From positions 62,001 to 126,000 of the forward strand of contig OZ035999.1 of assembly GCA_964035015.1 (NCBI GenBank): 64,000 nucleotides of DNA, given 5' to 3'. The stretch is from Corallium rubrum. Lineage: Eukaryota > Cnidaria > Anthozoa > Scleralcyonacea > Coralliidae. Below, piece after piece: positions 22,969 through 35,695 of the stretch. The notes beneath the pieces are model-generated. The model was given only the letters and a program-made list of their open reading frames with translations, was not told where the DNA came from and made no database searches. Positions within the stretch are counted from its first letter, which is position 1. Every line of letters starts with the position of its first letter. Made by a program: the position numbers and the translations under genes.

Positions 22969-25900
22969 AATAAATAATATAATAAAAATCTTTATTTAAT
23001 CACGGTAGGGCTTGGGAGCAGCTGTGCAGACTATTGTATTTCCTGGGAAAATGATGATAAAGACTTTACAATTATGTATGTCTTTTATAGCAGCCTTGGA
23101 CTGGACTGGCTTGTGCCATTGTGCCAATAATAATAAATAGTAATAATAATAAAAATATTTATTTAATCACGGTAGTACAAACTCAGCAGAGCTGCTTTTC
23201 AAGTAGCCATGAAATAAGCTGTAAAACTAATCTATTTACATCAATTATAATATACATTTATTAATTGTTTACATATGTATATGAAGTTATTTAAGATAAT
23301 AAGGGAAAAAAGTACTATAAGAACAAAATATTAATATTGGAAATGAATCTGGTATGCACTCAGAAGCATCCGTTAAGAGCAGCTTTATAAGATAGCAAAG
23401 AGGGAGAATCTTTTACTGAAGTGGGCAATTGATTCCACAATTTCACTCCACTGTAGCTGAAGCTCTTTTAGATATTCACTATTTGGATGTGGCATGAAAT
23501 AGTTATTTTGAGTGACACTCCTCAAACCGTATGTAGTAGTTTGGGAACTGTTTGTAAACATGTCTGTCAAGTTGCATTGGCACATGCACCCACCTTTAGA
23601 ATACCTCTACTGCGTCCCATGAACTAATTACTGCGAGCCGTAAGGTGGGCGAGCAGCTCACTAATCTTGACGAGGTCTGGGCTGAGTTTATATGCGTCAT
23701 TGAACTCTAAATAAACTGGAACGCTAACTCCATAAGAAAGGCCCTATGATTGGGTGAAGTCAAACTTCCGGCCGCTGGGGGTCGCCATTGCACGTCTGAC
23801 GTCAACAGAACCTGAGGGGCACGTACAATGAAAAACTGAAAACTCGCTGCAAAAAACAACCATTTTTTAGACCTAAAGTTTTTTTATGGATGATAACGAA
23901 GAAGATAGTATGTATTGGGCTTATTGGCCTTGTACCTGAACAATTTCTACACACGAAAATGGATTGAATGACGAAATATCTGCCGAACAAGCAGGTTTCT
24001 CTTATTTTTCTTTGTTATCTCAAACGTTTGAAGGTTGTCTTATCAAGAATTAGTAATAAGATAATGCTAAATTATCGCTTTAACTCCAGTTTCAGTTGTG
24101 GAAATGCTAAATCTGACATTTTTCGATACGAAGAGTAATTCCAGAGCTGTAATAACACACGGTAAAGTGCAACCCAACTGTTTTTATAAACAACCTCTTC
24201 ATTTTAAACCTGGGTTTCATATGTATTTTCTTTATATTTGTCCAAACCAATGACAATTTTGATTGCGTATTGTTGACTTTCATTTGAGAGCTTATATTTT
24301 TACTGTTTTCCTTGTTTTTACTCGTCATGTCATTGTTCACCTACTCTACGGTATATTGGAATTTGATTTAAGCCTAAAAGTGGTTAACAATTTCAGTTTT
24401 TGTTTGATTTCAAGCTGTTTTTGCAACCCAGTTCACCAAATTCAGCTTCATTTTCTCGGTTATACAGTAAAAGGGACTGGGATTGACGTGCATGGCGGCC
24501 CCCATGTCCGCCATTTTTGGCTTCATGATACGCCATCGAGTTATCGTTCCAATTTACTTAGAGTTCAATGATATGCGTTCACAAACTCGATTCTTAGGAT
24601 TTCGTGGGCGATGATCTTTGGTATACGCAATGTCTACTGATCAGCGGCAGGCATTATTAAAGATGGTAACATTAAAGATGGCAACAGCCGTTATTGCTGC
24701 AAATCAACAACCTAAAACTGCATAGTTTGCCGTTCTTCACTTCAAGCAAGAGTGCTGACGCCATCACTCTTTAATGCCTCGATTTTATACGTGTGATGTC
24801 CATGCTGAGGAAAACGTCGCATGCTTAAGCTCTTTAATTGAAAATGCTTCGGACGATAACAAGTATTTTACTACTAATTAGTAAATGGTAGCAACTCGCA
24901 GCACTTTACTTTTGATAAAAACTTCTAGTTATAATTGCTAAAATAGGTATTAAATAATAATTATGGCTGTACATTACATGTAGTTAATACTGAATAATAT
25001 TCTGCTTTCTTAAATTCATGTTGTGTGTGGTTGCAAAGGGTAGACAGGAGAGTTGCTGTTACATAAGATATATTAATTTTATTCTGGCAAATGGTAAGCC
25101 TGTTGGCCTGCACTTTTGTGTTGTTTTTATATAAAGTTTCTGTGAGTTAATCATACATGGGAGAACAATAATGGCAACAACAATCACCAATTTTGAAATC
25201 TTTCTATTTACAGACGCTTGTGGGCAAATTTGTCTGTAATGCACCAAATAAGCGAATGTAATTTCTATTAATTTATTTTTTTAACTGCACCCCTCTCCCT
25301 AATGGCACTGTCCCTAATACAAAGCCAGTCTGACTCTGTTTTATAGTATGGTGTTGAAATATTTTTGAACAATTTTGAATTTAAGAACATACCTGCCCAG
25401 TTCTGGTCTGTATATCCACCAAAAGTATAACCCCCAACTTTCACAAGTGTCACTGTAGGACCCCTATTGTCACAATATCTGTGAAAATCTTGTGCATCCC
25501 ATCCATCTCTGCCAGCTCGATAACAAAGACGCCATTGAAACTGATCACCTAACCATTCTTCCATTTGTTTCCCATATTCCAAATGACCATTCAAAATAAT
25601 TGAGGTATTACATAATTCACAAGGAAATGCTGCAAGACGACATGCTAGATAAGAAAGTAAATTACATATGATTAACCCATTCCTGCCTGAGGCTGAGCTG
25701 GCCAATTACAGTGCCAAAGGGCGGTGTCCTCTTTATTAGCGTCAAAAATGTTGCGTCAAAAACGTCGCGTTAAAAAACGTCGCGTAAAAAATGTCACTTG
25801 CTATGGACTCCGCGCTGGCCTGCCTGCAGACTTCCTCCGTTTCCGTTCCCCGAGGGAAACGGGGGAAGTCTGCAGGCAGGCTAACTCCGCACAAGCGATG

Positions 25901-27251
25901 AACGAACGAACTCGCAGACACAATTCTGAGGCGAAGCGTTAATAATTAGCCCGCTTGCACACTCCAAGTAAGAGTTTGGACGCAGCTTAACTCGTCAGGG
26001 CATCGCAATAGACCTAGAGAAAATACCTCAGACCTTGTGAAGGTTTTATCTGGAGTTGAATTAACTACAACATGTACCATCTCCCTTTAGTTAATTTTTA
26101 TTTATTTTTAGTTTTATAATCTTACCAACTTTTCCCAGTTTATCCAACAACGTCGTAACATCATTGTCGTTGATTGGGGTGCTTTGATATTCAATGTTGC
26201 CATCATGAACAGGTTTCATATTCCGTGGTCGCTCTTGTTTCATTCTTTCTATATTCTCGTCAATCATATTTTGCGACGAAAGGATTTCTTCATCGTTGCC
26301 TTTCTCAAGAAGGTTCTTGGCTAGATTGAAAGAACCTTTTACTTTATCCACGTGACGTTTCACTTGGGTTTCTTGTTCCACAAGTGGTTCGTGAGTTTCT
26401 TTGTATTTCTTCTCCACTTCATTCATCATTAGTTTGGCTTTCTCTTCCAGCTTTTGGGTAAAGATTTTTAAAACTTCTTCTTTCTGCCGAGTGATGTCTT
26501 TCTTTGCTTTCTTTGCATTGTCTTCCAGAGACTGTTTGGCATTTGATATCAACTCTAATGTGTCGTTGCCTTCCTTCAGGCTTTCTTCTAAGATTGTACA
26601 ACGCGATGCTAATACTTCTCTTTGCTTCTCAGCCACTTCGTCTACCGAGAGACATGAATGATTTTGCTTGATGTGATTCAAGACCATACAATGACTACAG
26701 ATCAGTTCTTTACATGTTTCGCAGTAGAACTTAAGGGTCTTGTTCTCATGTTTCTTGCAGTAAAGTTTTGCTCTGATCTTTGCTTGGTTCTCAGGTTGAC
26801 TCAACTCGTTTATTGATAGCACAGCGTGTTTCTTGAGGGCTGGCCAGCTTTCGTGAACTTCGAAACATTTTTCACACATGAACACCTCACAAGTTGTACA
26901 TCGACTAACAGCTTGCTCTTGGCAACGAGAACATTTAGAAACCTTTGCTCGTCGTTGAATCGCCATGACGTCCAACATATTTCGGATAAAATGACTGCTC
27001 GCCATTCCTGCTACTTCATCTTTTGGTTTCAGATTAAATTCTGACCGACATGTCGGGCAATTGAATACTTCAATCTCTTTACCAACTGCTTCCTCACGAT
27101 GGCGTTTTACAAACTTCTCTAAACAGACTTTACAGAAAGAGTGAAAACAAGGCAATGTTCGAGGTTGGTTCAAAGTTTCCAAGCAGATTGGACATGTCAG
27201 TAAGGATTCTAGTTCATCAACTGGAACGACGTCGGTCGAAGAAGTAGCCAT
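21468..27251 (-). CDS. TRIM-TLDc gene C, intact, 565 aa from three exons
   Basis: Predicted RING E3 ligase fused to a TLDc domain. Exons 27251-26126, 25644-25393 and 21787-21468 give a continuous frame (1126 + 252 + 320 nt, both joins phase 1). Order: RING 20-68, B-box1 about 107-142, B-box2 about 165-198, coiled coil to about 345, TLDc about 376-565. TRIM proteins generally use RING and B-box for ubiquitin transfer and assembly, and the C-terminal domain for target choice. TLDc proteins such as OXR1 and NCOA7 act in oxidative-stress defence and bind the V-ATPase. The role of the combination is inference. It is the best reference copy: no lesions, consensus splice sites, ISRE-like site upstream. 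Confidence 0.88.
22314..22396. mobile_element. Small hairpin MITE in intron 2 of gene C
   Basis: Same insertion as 6464-6546 in gene B. Confidence 0.6.
22805..23200. repeat. Local duplication and AAT/AATA microsatellite in intron 2 of gene C
   Basis: A block beginning GGGCTTGGGAGCAGCTGTGC occurs near 22814 and again near 23008, each followed by the TAGCAG...GGACTGG-like segment. Between them is an (AAT)n/(AATA)n tract (22921-22980). Other copies have one such block. Confidence 0.65.
23630..24930. mobile_element. About 1.3-kb insertion in intron 2 of gene C
   Basis: Genes B and E continue directly from the GAACTAATTA site to the TATAATTG sequence, while gene C has extra DNA. Its outer ends carry the short inverted word CTGCGAG / CTCGCAG. 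Inside are CATGGCGGCCCCCATG and other small palindromes. No protein or family is recognised. Confidence 0.45.
25393..25644 (-). CDS. Gene C exon 2: TLDc N-terminal half
   Basis: 252 nt from the acceptor TTATCTAG|CA to the donor GGCAG|GTATG. It encodes CELCNTSIILNGH, then WRLCYRAGRDGWDAQDFH, GPTVTLVK and FGGYTDQNW, the characteristic first half of TLDc. Upstream intron sequence is also open in this frame for about 20 codons with an ATG, but the acceptor and phase argue that coding begins at CA. Confidence 0.87.
25807..25891. mobile_element. 69-bp hAT-type MITE in intron 1 of gene C
   Basis: Element 25815-25883, with target repeats ACTCCGCG and ACTCCGCA, the second changed by one base. Confidence 0.7.
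26126..27251 (-). CDS. Gene C exon 1: RING-B-box1-B-box2-coiled coil
   Basis: The ATG at 27251 is preceded directly by an in-frame TAA, which fixes the start at MATSS. All RING and B-box ligands are present. B-box1's linker is two residues shorter than in gene A. B-box2 has the alternative segment CSHCMVLNHIKQNHSC, shared with gene E, in place of CRYCM...HVRPDHLC of genes A, B and D. The donor is at 26126|26125 (GTTG|GTAAGA). Confidence 0.88.
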
Positions 27252-27353
27252 TTAGACAACGATTTCTTCAAAAAGTGTAGTAGTTTCTCGTAAACTTAAT
27301 CAGCAAACGAAACTAGAAATCGTTTGACTCAGTTCAGATCTTGGAAGTCTTTC

Positions 27354-27363
27354 TTTCGGTTTC
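27354..27363 (-). promoter_or_regulatory. ISRE/IRF-like site upstream of gene C
   Basis: Minus-strand GAAACCGAAA, 103 bp before the ATG, in the same setting as gene A. Confidence 0.4.
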
Positions 27364-27756
27364 GCAATAGCCAATTCTCAGTAAATGGTAATATGATTCC
27401 TTATTTCATGGTAAACTATGTAATATCCTGCTGTGATTGGTTTTCTATTTTAATATTTCCATATTCTTATATAGCCTAATGTTATTTCATTGGAGGAATC
27501 CGCCCTGGCCTGCACCACATGCATACCAGTACATGCGTATTGAACAGTACCTAGCAACGCGATTAGGTTCAAAAGTTTTCTTTTTATCTTAATTTAACGT
27601 GCAAAGCAAGGCGATATAGCACAAGCGATTTTATTTACAGGTGCGATTACACTTAATTAAAGATGCACTCAAGGATGTGATTTATTCCTGCATTTCGTTA
27701 TGTTAAACACCGCAATATAACCTCTCTGGCGGTCTCACAATACCTGGGGGTATTAA

Positions 27757-27932
27757 ACGGACGGACGGACGGACGGACGGACGAACGAACGAACGAACGA
27801 ACGAACGAACGAACGAACGAACGAACGAACGAACGAACGAACGAACGAACGAACGAACGAACGAACGAACGAACGAACGAACGAACGAACGAACGAACGA
27901 ACGAACGAACGAACGAACGAATGAATGAATGA
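27757..27932. repeat. (GACG)n/(AACG)n microsatellite upstream of gene C
   Basis: A few ACGG units followed by about 35 AACG units and three AATG units. Same place as in other units. Confidence 0.97.
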
Positions 27933-28469
27933 ATTAAATCATATTATATCATGGTGAAACATGAAAAGTATTTTACTGTTATTGCGTTCATGATGTTATC
28001 ATTATATTATCACCACCATCATCAATCATCACCACCAACACCACCCACCACTACTATTACCACCTCTACCAACCATATAACCACCACACCACCATTACCA
28101 CCACCATCATTACCACCACTGTTACCATTATCGTCATTTATTGACAGACTTTATTAGTATACTAAATCTTGTAATGTTATTAAATCAAAAACTCTATTTA
28201 ATATACAATTAAGAACTATCCTAAGTTAAAATTTAATTATTTACAAGAGCAACAATGCTTGTACAGTTCATGATTTAATAATGATATAAGTATAATTCTT
28301 GTTTTCTAACATTTTTACAGTAAATTACAAAAAAAAAAAGCTAGATCACTAAGGAATTTTGTCCATAATCATGCTAGTAAATGTTTTTAGAATTACTATG
28401 TAGCTAATCATATTAAAAATTGTCATTCTGTATTTCTGAACTAATACACTTTCTAATCTTGTCTTTACA

Positions 28470-28553
28470 CTGACGAAGGGCCTTCGCTCGAAACGTCGAG
28501 AAGATTTTTCTCTGTTTTTCAGGCCAACGTGACTTAACCCTGGTAATATAAGT
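28470..28553 (+). mobile_element. About 80-bp insertion carrying a hammerhead-like CTGACGA...GAAACG motif
   Basis: Relative to the other spacers, about 80 bp is inserted after GTCTTTACACTG. It starts CTGACGAAGGGCC and then has GCTCGAAACGTCGAG. CUGANGA and GAAA boxes flanking a short stem match the hammerhead core except for a bulged base. Such ends are known from Penelope-like elements, so I read it as a fragment of one. Confidence 0.35.
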
Positions 28554-29441
28554 ATATTTAAGTAGTAACAGTTGATATTTTACTAAACATATAAAACACA
28601 ATCTACCTAAAGAAACATAAACGCGTGTTTAAAAATAAGCCGTTAAAATATTGTTTTTGAAGTTCGTAAAAAGATGCGAGAAATGCCTCTTAACAGACTT
28701 AAAATCAAATAATTTTCAAAAAGGCTTCTGGAGGAATCGCGTTTTCCGTTCGCGATATTTTTCAGTTGGTGCTCTCATTTTGAAATTCCTAGATCCGCTC
28801 CTAAGAGCTTTAAGTTTGTAATGTTTTCTGTGTGCTGTTGCACTTGTTTTAAACTTTTGTTAAAATTTCTTCTTTTTTTTCTTCTTTACTTTGTAAGAGT
28901 TAGAACTGGGTTATATAGAGTTAGGGTTATAAGACAACGTTTTAGGGTTGGTTGGGATAGGATTTTGTTCAACGACATGACCTAGGTTCTTTATAAGCGT
29001 AAACAATTTAGTGCTGTGTACGTAGTGTTTTGGATAATAACAACAAAGTGAAATGGTGGCAAACTGCTGAGATTTCAGAAACGAAATACTGACGTTTCAA
29101 GCGCAGCCCTGCATCAGAGTTTACTTAAGAAAACTGATAAAGGGTTCCGCTCCAACTGACATCAGTTATTCGTTACTGTCATAAAAGACTCTGCTCGAAA
29201 CATCAGTATTTCGTTTTTAAAATCTCGTCAGCTTGCCATCTTTTCGTTTTATTAAGTCTGTTTTCCAGTCATGGCAGAAACTGGCTTGCAGCTCACAGCG
29301 AGTACTTACATCTAATTAAAAAGAACTCAGAGTGAAAAAACAAGCACTATGAGTTAGTTTGAATTAGATGTAAGTACTCACAGTGAGCTGCAAGTCAGTT
29401 TCTGCCATGACTGGAAAAGAGGCTTTATATAGGTTCTGCTT

Positions 29442-29726
29442 AAGGCCATGTCACACGAGGCAATTTTCCTTGCAACTTGCAACGCAATGGCGTTGTATTG
29501 CAAGTTGCAAGAAAGATTTCCTCGTGTGACACCCCATGTTTGCAACTAGTCTCGCAACGAAAAATTGCGTTGTGAGTCTCAGAGAAAGTAGAAGCAGCTT
29601 CTACTTTTCGCAACGCTACGAGACAAGTTACAGCGTGTCACACCCCCACTGCAACTTGCAATATTTTTTTCCGACAAAAATTGCGTTGCAAGTTGCAAGG
29701 AAAATTGCCTCATGTGACATGGCCTT
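29442..29726. mobile_element. 285-bp MITE, copy 3
   Basis: Same element and position as copy 1. Confidence 0.8.
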
Positions 29727-30389
29727 TAGTCTGCTTCGCAGAGATCTCTTCGGCTCCAACATAAGGAATAGCAAGTTTATAATATAGAGGGCCTTATAGC
29801 CAATGTAGAAAACTAGAAATCGAAAATGTTTAAAAGGTTGGTGTACTGCTGAATTGAAATCCTCATTAAGGAAGACTAACGTTTTTAGCGTAGGTCCTTC
29901 GTCAAAGAGAAATTTGTACTGAAACAGAAATACAACAATTATACAATGTTTAAATTTCACTACACTACTCTCCTACTATCTCTCTCTGATGAAGGATCTT
30001 CGCTCAAAATGGCTAGACCTGCTTCGTGAGTATTTCAGCTGTACACCAACTCTTTATAGTCAAACTGGATGTCCTCTTGCTTGCGACTTTGCAATATTGA
30101 TACGGAACATTGCAATTTTGATTGATGGATTCAATCAGCAACCTGCAAACGCTTTATCACGATTCCTCGACGGGTTTCCCTAAAAAATCGTTTTAAATGG
30201 CAAACTTTTGGGTAATGCGAAATTCTACATAAAGTTAGAGCCATTACCTTCAAGTATAACATCACATTTATGTGTTGTCGAATCGTGATCAAGCGTTTGC
30301 AAGTTTCTGATTGAATCCATTAATCAAAATTGCAATGTTGCCTATCAATATTGCAAAGTCGTACGTAAGAGAACATCTGGTTTGACTAT

Positions 30390-31440
30390 AAAAGGATTGC
30401 CCCGTCTGTTTGAACAAGTAGACATAAAAATGTCGCCAATGTCGTCTATCTTGAAAATGCGTTGTATTTTATCCTAGGTGCCGCCATCTTGAATGATGAC
30501 GTCAAATGGTTGCAAGCGAAGAGCAGCATGACTACTAGACCTGGTTGTTGGAAAAGATTATATTTCGATGGCTTCAGATTGATTTTTTGTCACAATATGA
30601 AGCATAATGACCTTTTCATTTAAAACTGATCTAAGGTTATAGTTATAGGATTAGCGGGTTAGGATTAGTATTTTCGCAATGACACTGCGAGGTCAGCGAA
30701 TTAATTTCTTCCCTGGTTGTTTTCCTGTTTTCTTCAAACCCTTTCTCGTCGGTGGATTTTTCCAGAGATGAGTAAAATCGTCTGACGTTAGCCCAGAGTA
30801 AAATACATAAGACTTGATAGTCTAATGCTGCTTAGAAATGGTCAAGAGAAAGGCGTGGAAAATAACTTTGTTTCCTCTAAATCGCCTCCAGTGTAGATTT
30901 GTGCTTCATTTTAGTTCCTTGCATAGCTCTAGTGTCAGTGCTGATAATTTAAAAGTTGTTTTTTACATTTGCAGCGTGTGTGTATCTGGCATCTGGACAA
31001 AAATTACATTTATTGTAATATAGAAACTTAATCCAAATTAGAATTTCTGAATTTACTAGAACAAATATTTCTTCGCTCCTGAGAACTGTGGACTAATACT
31101 TTCAAGAGTAACACAAGGGCTGTGCAAGGAACTAGAAAATAAAGCACAAATCTACGCTGCAAAATGTTTTAGAAGTTCTTCCAGACTTCTAGTTTTAGAT
31201 AAAGTTAAACAAAAATATTAAAACAATCAGATCTAGCAGTGATTGACAGTCATGCTACTATTCAGTTTGAAGTTATTTGACGTCATTATTCAAGATGGCG
31301 CTTCTCGTGGTAAGATTAGCTTTTATACTCGTAAATGTGCATAATCATTTGGAAAAGTAAATTCTTTTTAAATTTCTTACAAGGCATGTTTAAAATAGAT
31401 GATGCTGACATCATTTTGATGCCTTTGTTCAAATAGTCGG
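30390..31440. repeat. About 1-kb imperfect palindrome, copy 3
   Basis: Aligns with 4560-5610 and lies just 3' of gene D. Confidence 0.6.
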
Positions 31441-31510
31441 AGATCCTTTTTGACATTTTCGATTTGTATTTCGACTGTGAGCATGTGCAATGTGTTGTCA
31501 GCGGTATTAC

Positions 31511-31821
31511 TCAGTAAAATACTTCTATTTCAGTTGGAGTAAAGTTGCGACTTCCAGCCAGAAGAGATTTGGTTTGTGCAGTGTCATGTTGGTATCCTGG
31601 GGGTGGTTGATATGTGTCGCCAAGGTTGGAGTATGATTGTTGATTGTGATTGGAGTTATCGCTGATGTAGAAATCAGAACCAACACCAAAGCTTGGTCCA
31701 TCGTTAGGATGGCTGTAGATTGCGTATCGGTTGTCGTGAATATCACATTTAAATGCAGGTATGTCGTCTTTATTTTTTAACGAAAACAAAAACGAGGAGT
31801 TGGACTGTTTATAACCTTGAC
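31511..31821 (-). CDS. Gene D exon 3: TLDc C-terminal half
   Basis: Acceptor TTTATTTCAG|GT at 31821. The frame carries SFLFSLKNKDD, FKCDIHDNR, NDGPSFG, SYSNLGDTYQPPPGYQ and FTPTEIEVFY to TGA. The usual DYGP reads NDGP here. Confidence 0.87.
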
Positions 31822-34800
31822 CTGAAATAAAATGTAAAACATATTCACTCCATGTGTTTATCATATTTTGCTTTACTTTGTCATTGACTTTAAAAAACAT
31901 TTTTAAACCAAAACAAAGAAAATTTTTAAAACAGTTCTGTCATTGAATTCTGTTGTACAGTTTTAGCAGAACATTATAATTTTCTACATGTTTGATATAA
32001 AATACAGAAACATAGAAAGAAAATTCAACATCTAAAAACTAAAGTAAGGTTTCATTTTTTAAAGTGTATACTGTATTTACTACTAAATATACTGTAATTA
32101 CAACTAAATATACTACATGTATTATAATTATTTCTTTTTAATTCTACTCTAAATTATTTTATTATTAAATTTAATATTTTTTCTAAATTATCATGTGTGG
32201 TGTTGATTCAAACTTGAGTACTGAACTATCAGAAAGTCACTGCATTTTTCATTTTTACAAAAAAAATCAGTAATTCTCAATATTTAAAGTAATCATGGCA
32301 TCTGATTAATCTGACATATATTTTGTCCTATAATAGAAAAGACTTTTTATGACTTTTTGAATCTTGTGCTGCAACCTATGTTGTTAACTCATTGCTGCCT
32401 AGGATGTCTGAGGGTTCTTCTTTTGGCTAGTAAAATTGTCTGGTGTTAGACAGAGTGAAACAATAAAGGTGCCATTTTTGAGCAGCTCAGGCATGAATGC
32501 TGTATTTCATGATGTATGTATTTTATCTGCCAACACACTAAAAATATTTCATTTTTGAAAATGTAGAGTACATGACATCAAATACTTCCACAAAGATAAG
32601 ATCTCACTCCAGGATCAAGGTGGTCTGGGTTACTTAAGCTGGCAGTCTTAGGGCTTGGGAGCAGCTGTGCAGACTATTGTAATTCCTGGGAAAATGATGA
32701 TAAAGACTTTTTACAATTATGTATGTGTTTTATAGCAGGCTTGGACTGACCTATGTGCCATTGTGCCAATAATAATAAATAATAATATAATAAAAAATTT
32801 TATTTAATCATGGTAGTACAAACTCAGCTGAGCTGCTTTTCAAGTAGCCATGAAATAAGCTGTAAAACTAATCTATTTACATCAATTGTAATATACATTT
32901 ATTAATTGTTTACATATATATATGAAGTTATTTAAGATAATAAGGACAAAAAGTACTATAAGAACAAAATATTAATATTGGAAATCAATCTGGTATGCAC
33001 TCAGAAGCATCCGTTAAGAGCAGCTTTAAAATTAGTTAGCAAAGAGGGAGAATCTTTTACTGAACTGGGCAATTGATTCCACAATTTCACTCCACTGTAG
33101 CTGAAGCTCTTTTTTAGATATTCACTATTTGGACGTGGCATGAAATAGTTATTTTGAGTGACACTCCTTAAACCATATGTAGTAGTTTGGGAACTCTTTT
33201 TGTGTTGTTTTTATTATAAAGTTTCTGTGAGTTAATCATACATGGGAGAACAATAATGGCAACAACAATCACCAATTTTGAAATCTTTCTATTTACAGAG
33301 GCTTGTGGGCAAATTTGTCTGTAATGCACCAAATAGGTAAATGTAATTTCTATTAATTTATTTTTTTAACTGCACCCCTCTCCCTAATGGCACTGTCCCT
33401 AATACAAAGCCAGTCTGACTCTGTTTTATAGTATGGTGTTGAAACATTTTTGAACAATTTTGAATTTACATGTAACAACATACCTGTCCAGTTCTGGTGT
33501 GTATATCCACCAAAAATATAACCCCCAACTTTCACAAGTGTCACTGTAGGACCCCTATTGTCACAATATCTGTGAAAATCTTGTGCATCCCATCCATCTC
33601 TGCTAGCTCGATAAGAAAGACGCCATTGAAACTGATCACCTAACCATTCTTCCATTTGTTTCCCATATTCCAAATGACCATTTAAAATAATTGAGGTATT
33701 ACATAATTCACCATGAACTGCTGCAGGACGACATGCTAGATAAGAAAGTAAATTACATATGATCAACCCATTCCTGCCTGAGGCTGAGCTGGCCAATAAC
33801 AGTGCTAAAGGGCGGTGCCCTGTTTATTAGCGTCAAAAACGTTGCATCAAAAACGTCGCGTTAAAAAACGGTTGCGTAAAATATGTCACTTGCTTTGGAC
33901 TCCGCACCAGTGATGAAGGAATGAACTCGTGCAGAATGTCTGAGGCGCAGCTAGGCTAGGTGCGCTGTGCAGCTAACTCACCAGGGGTTTTATAGTCGTT
34001 TCGTCCCCTTGCCGTTTCGTCCCCGACCATTTCGTCCCCAACCATTTCGTCCCCACTCCCCTCGGTATTTTTTTGTTGTTTTTTTGCTTTCGCAGATCTC
34101 AAAATCATCATTTAAGTCGACTTTCGACTCGGAATGGTGAGATACTCAGTTTTCGTGCTTTCAGTTGACTCTGTTGAAATTAAATTACCTTGACATTGTG
34201 TCCATGACTGATCGGTTATTGTGAAAAACCAACCACCACGGACAACCAACTCAGAATGGTGAGGTACGCATTTTTCTTACAAGAATTCGACAAGTAAGGG
34301 CTAAACACACCAAGAAACATGCTCGCTATATGCGACAAATGGGCTGGGCTTGTGGATCGGAAGAGGTTGGGGATGAAAAGGTTGGGACGAAACAGCTGGG
34401 GACGAAACGGTTTAGGGGACGAAACGACCCGATACCCACCAGGGTATCGCAATAGACCTAGAGAAAATACCTCAGACCTTGTGAAGGTTTTACCTGGGGT
34501 TGAATCAAGTACAACATGCACCATCTACCTTTAGTTAATTTTTATTTCTTTTTAGTTTTATGATCTTACCAACTTTTCCCAGTTTATCCAAGAACGTCGT
34601 AACATCATTGTCGTTGATTGGGGTGCTTTGATATTCAATGTTGCCATCATGAACAGGTTTCATACTCCATGGTCGCTCTTGTTTCATTCTTTCTATATTC
34701 TCGACAATCATCTTTTGCGACGAAAGGATTTCTTCATCGTTGCCTTTCTCAAGAAGGTTCTTGGCTAGATTGAAAGAACCTTTTACTTTATCCACGTGAC

Positions 34801-35695
34801 GTTTCACTTCGGTTTCTTGTTCCACAAGTGGTTCGTGAGTTTCTTTGTATTTCTTCTCCACTTCATTCATCATTAGTTTCGCTTTCTCTTCCAGCTTTTG
34901 GGTAAAGATTTTTAAAACTTCTTCTTTCTGCTGAGTGATGTCTTTCTTTGCTTTCTTTGCATTGTCTTCCAGAGACTGTTTGGCATTTGATATCAACTCT
35001 AATGTGTCGTTGCCTGCCTTCAGAATTTCTTCCAAGATTGTACAACGCGATGCTAATACTTCTCTTTGCTTCGCAGCTACTTCTCCTAGTGGCAAACATA
35101 AATGATCTGGACGGACATGTTGAAAATCCATGCAATATCTGCAGACGAGCTCTTTACATGTTTCGCAATAGAACTTAAGGGTCTTGTTCTCATGTTTCTT
35201 GCAGTAATGTTTTGCTCTGATCTTTGCTTGGTTCTCAGGTTGACTCAACTCGTTTAGTGATAGCACAGTGTGTTTCTTGTGGGCTGGCCACATTTCGTGA
35301 ACTTCGAAACATTTTTCGCATAAGAACAACTCACAAGTTGTACATCGACTAACGGCTGGCTTTTGGCAATGAGAACATTGCGAAACCTTTACTCGTCGTT
35401 GAATCGCCATGACGTCCAACATATTTCGGATAAAATGACTGCTCGCCATTCCTGCTACTTCATCTTTTGATTTCAGATTAAATTCTGACCGACATGTTGG
35501 ACAGTTGAATACTTCAATCTTTTTACCAGCTGCTTCCTGACGATGGCGTTTTACAAACTTCTCTAAACAGACTTTGCAGAAAGAATGAAAGCAAGGCAAT
35601 GTTCGAGGTTCGTTCAAAGTTTCTAAGCAAATTGTACATGTCAGTAAGGATTCTAGTTCATCAACTGGAACGACGTCGGTCGGAGAAGTAGCCAT
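31511..35695 (-). CDS. TRIM-TLDc gene D, intact, 562 aa from three exons
   Basis: Exons 35695-34570, 33735-33484 and 31821-31511 (1126 + 252 + 311 nt) join in phase 1 into one frame. Same architecture as gene C, with the RYCM-type B-box2. It is the most compact copy (4.2 kb), having escaped most intron insertions, and may be closest to the ancestral layout. Its upstream flank differs: the ISRE-like core is lost by a short deletion near 35790, the TATA-like block is missing, and the AACG array is reduced to two units. Expression may therefore differ from genes A, C and E. Confidence 0.87.
33484..33735 (-). CDS. Gene D exon 2: TLDc N-terminal half
   Basis: 252 nt with the same splice sites and motifs (WRLSYRASRDGWDAQDFH, FGGYTHQNW). 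The last complete codon is Thr (TGGACAG|GT) where gene C has Ala. Confidence 0.87.
33979..34444. mobile_element. 450-bp foldback element with GTTTCGTCCCC repeats, in intron 1 of gene D
   Basis: Element 33987-34436 has ends built from repeated CGTTTCGTCCCC words in opposite orientations. The exact 8-bp repeat CACCAGGG flanks it (33979-33986 and 34437-34444), consistent with a hAT-type insertion. It is absent from the other copies. Short open frames inside are not genes. Confidence 0.7.
34570..35695 (-). CDS. Gene D exon 1: RING-B-box1-B-box2-coiled coil
   Basis: Start at MATSPTD (35695). RING CTIC...CFHSFC..C and C65/C68 (CPTC) are complete. B-box1 is CSHCQKP...CTTCELFLC and the linker WPAHKKH resembles gene C. 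B-box2 is CRYCMDFQHVRPDHLC as in gene A. RING and linker features do not track with B-box2 type across copies. The donor is GTTG|GTAAGA at 34570|34569. Confidence 0.88.

Noticed and set aside
25645..25705. ATG opening MASSASGRNGL as the start of a separate TLDc gene
   Set aside because: It lies upstream of a good splice acceptor and is changed in gene E, and the phase-1 join to exon 1 explains the exon better.
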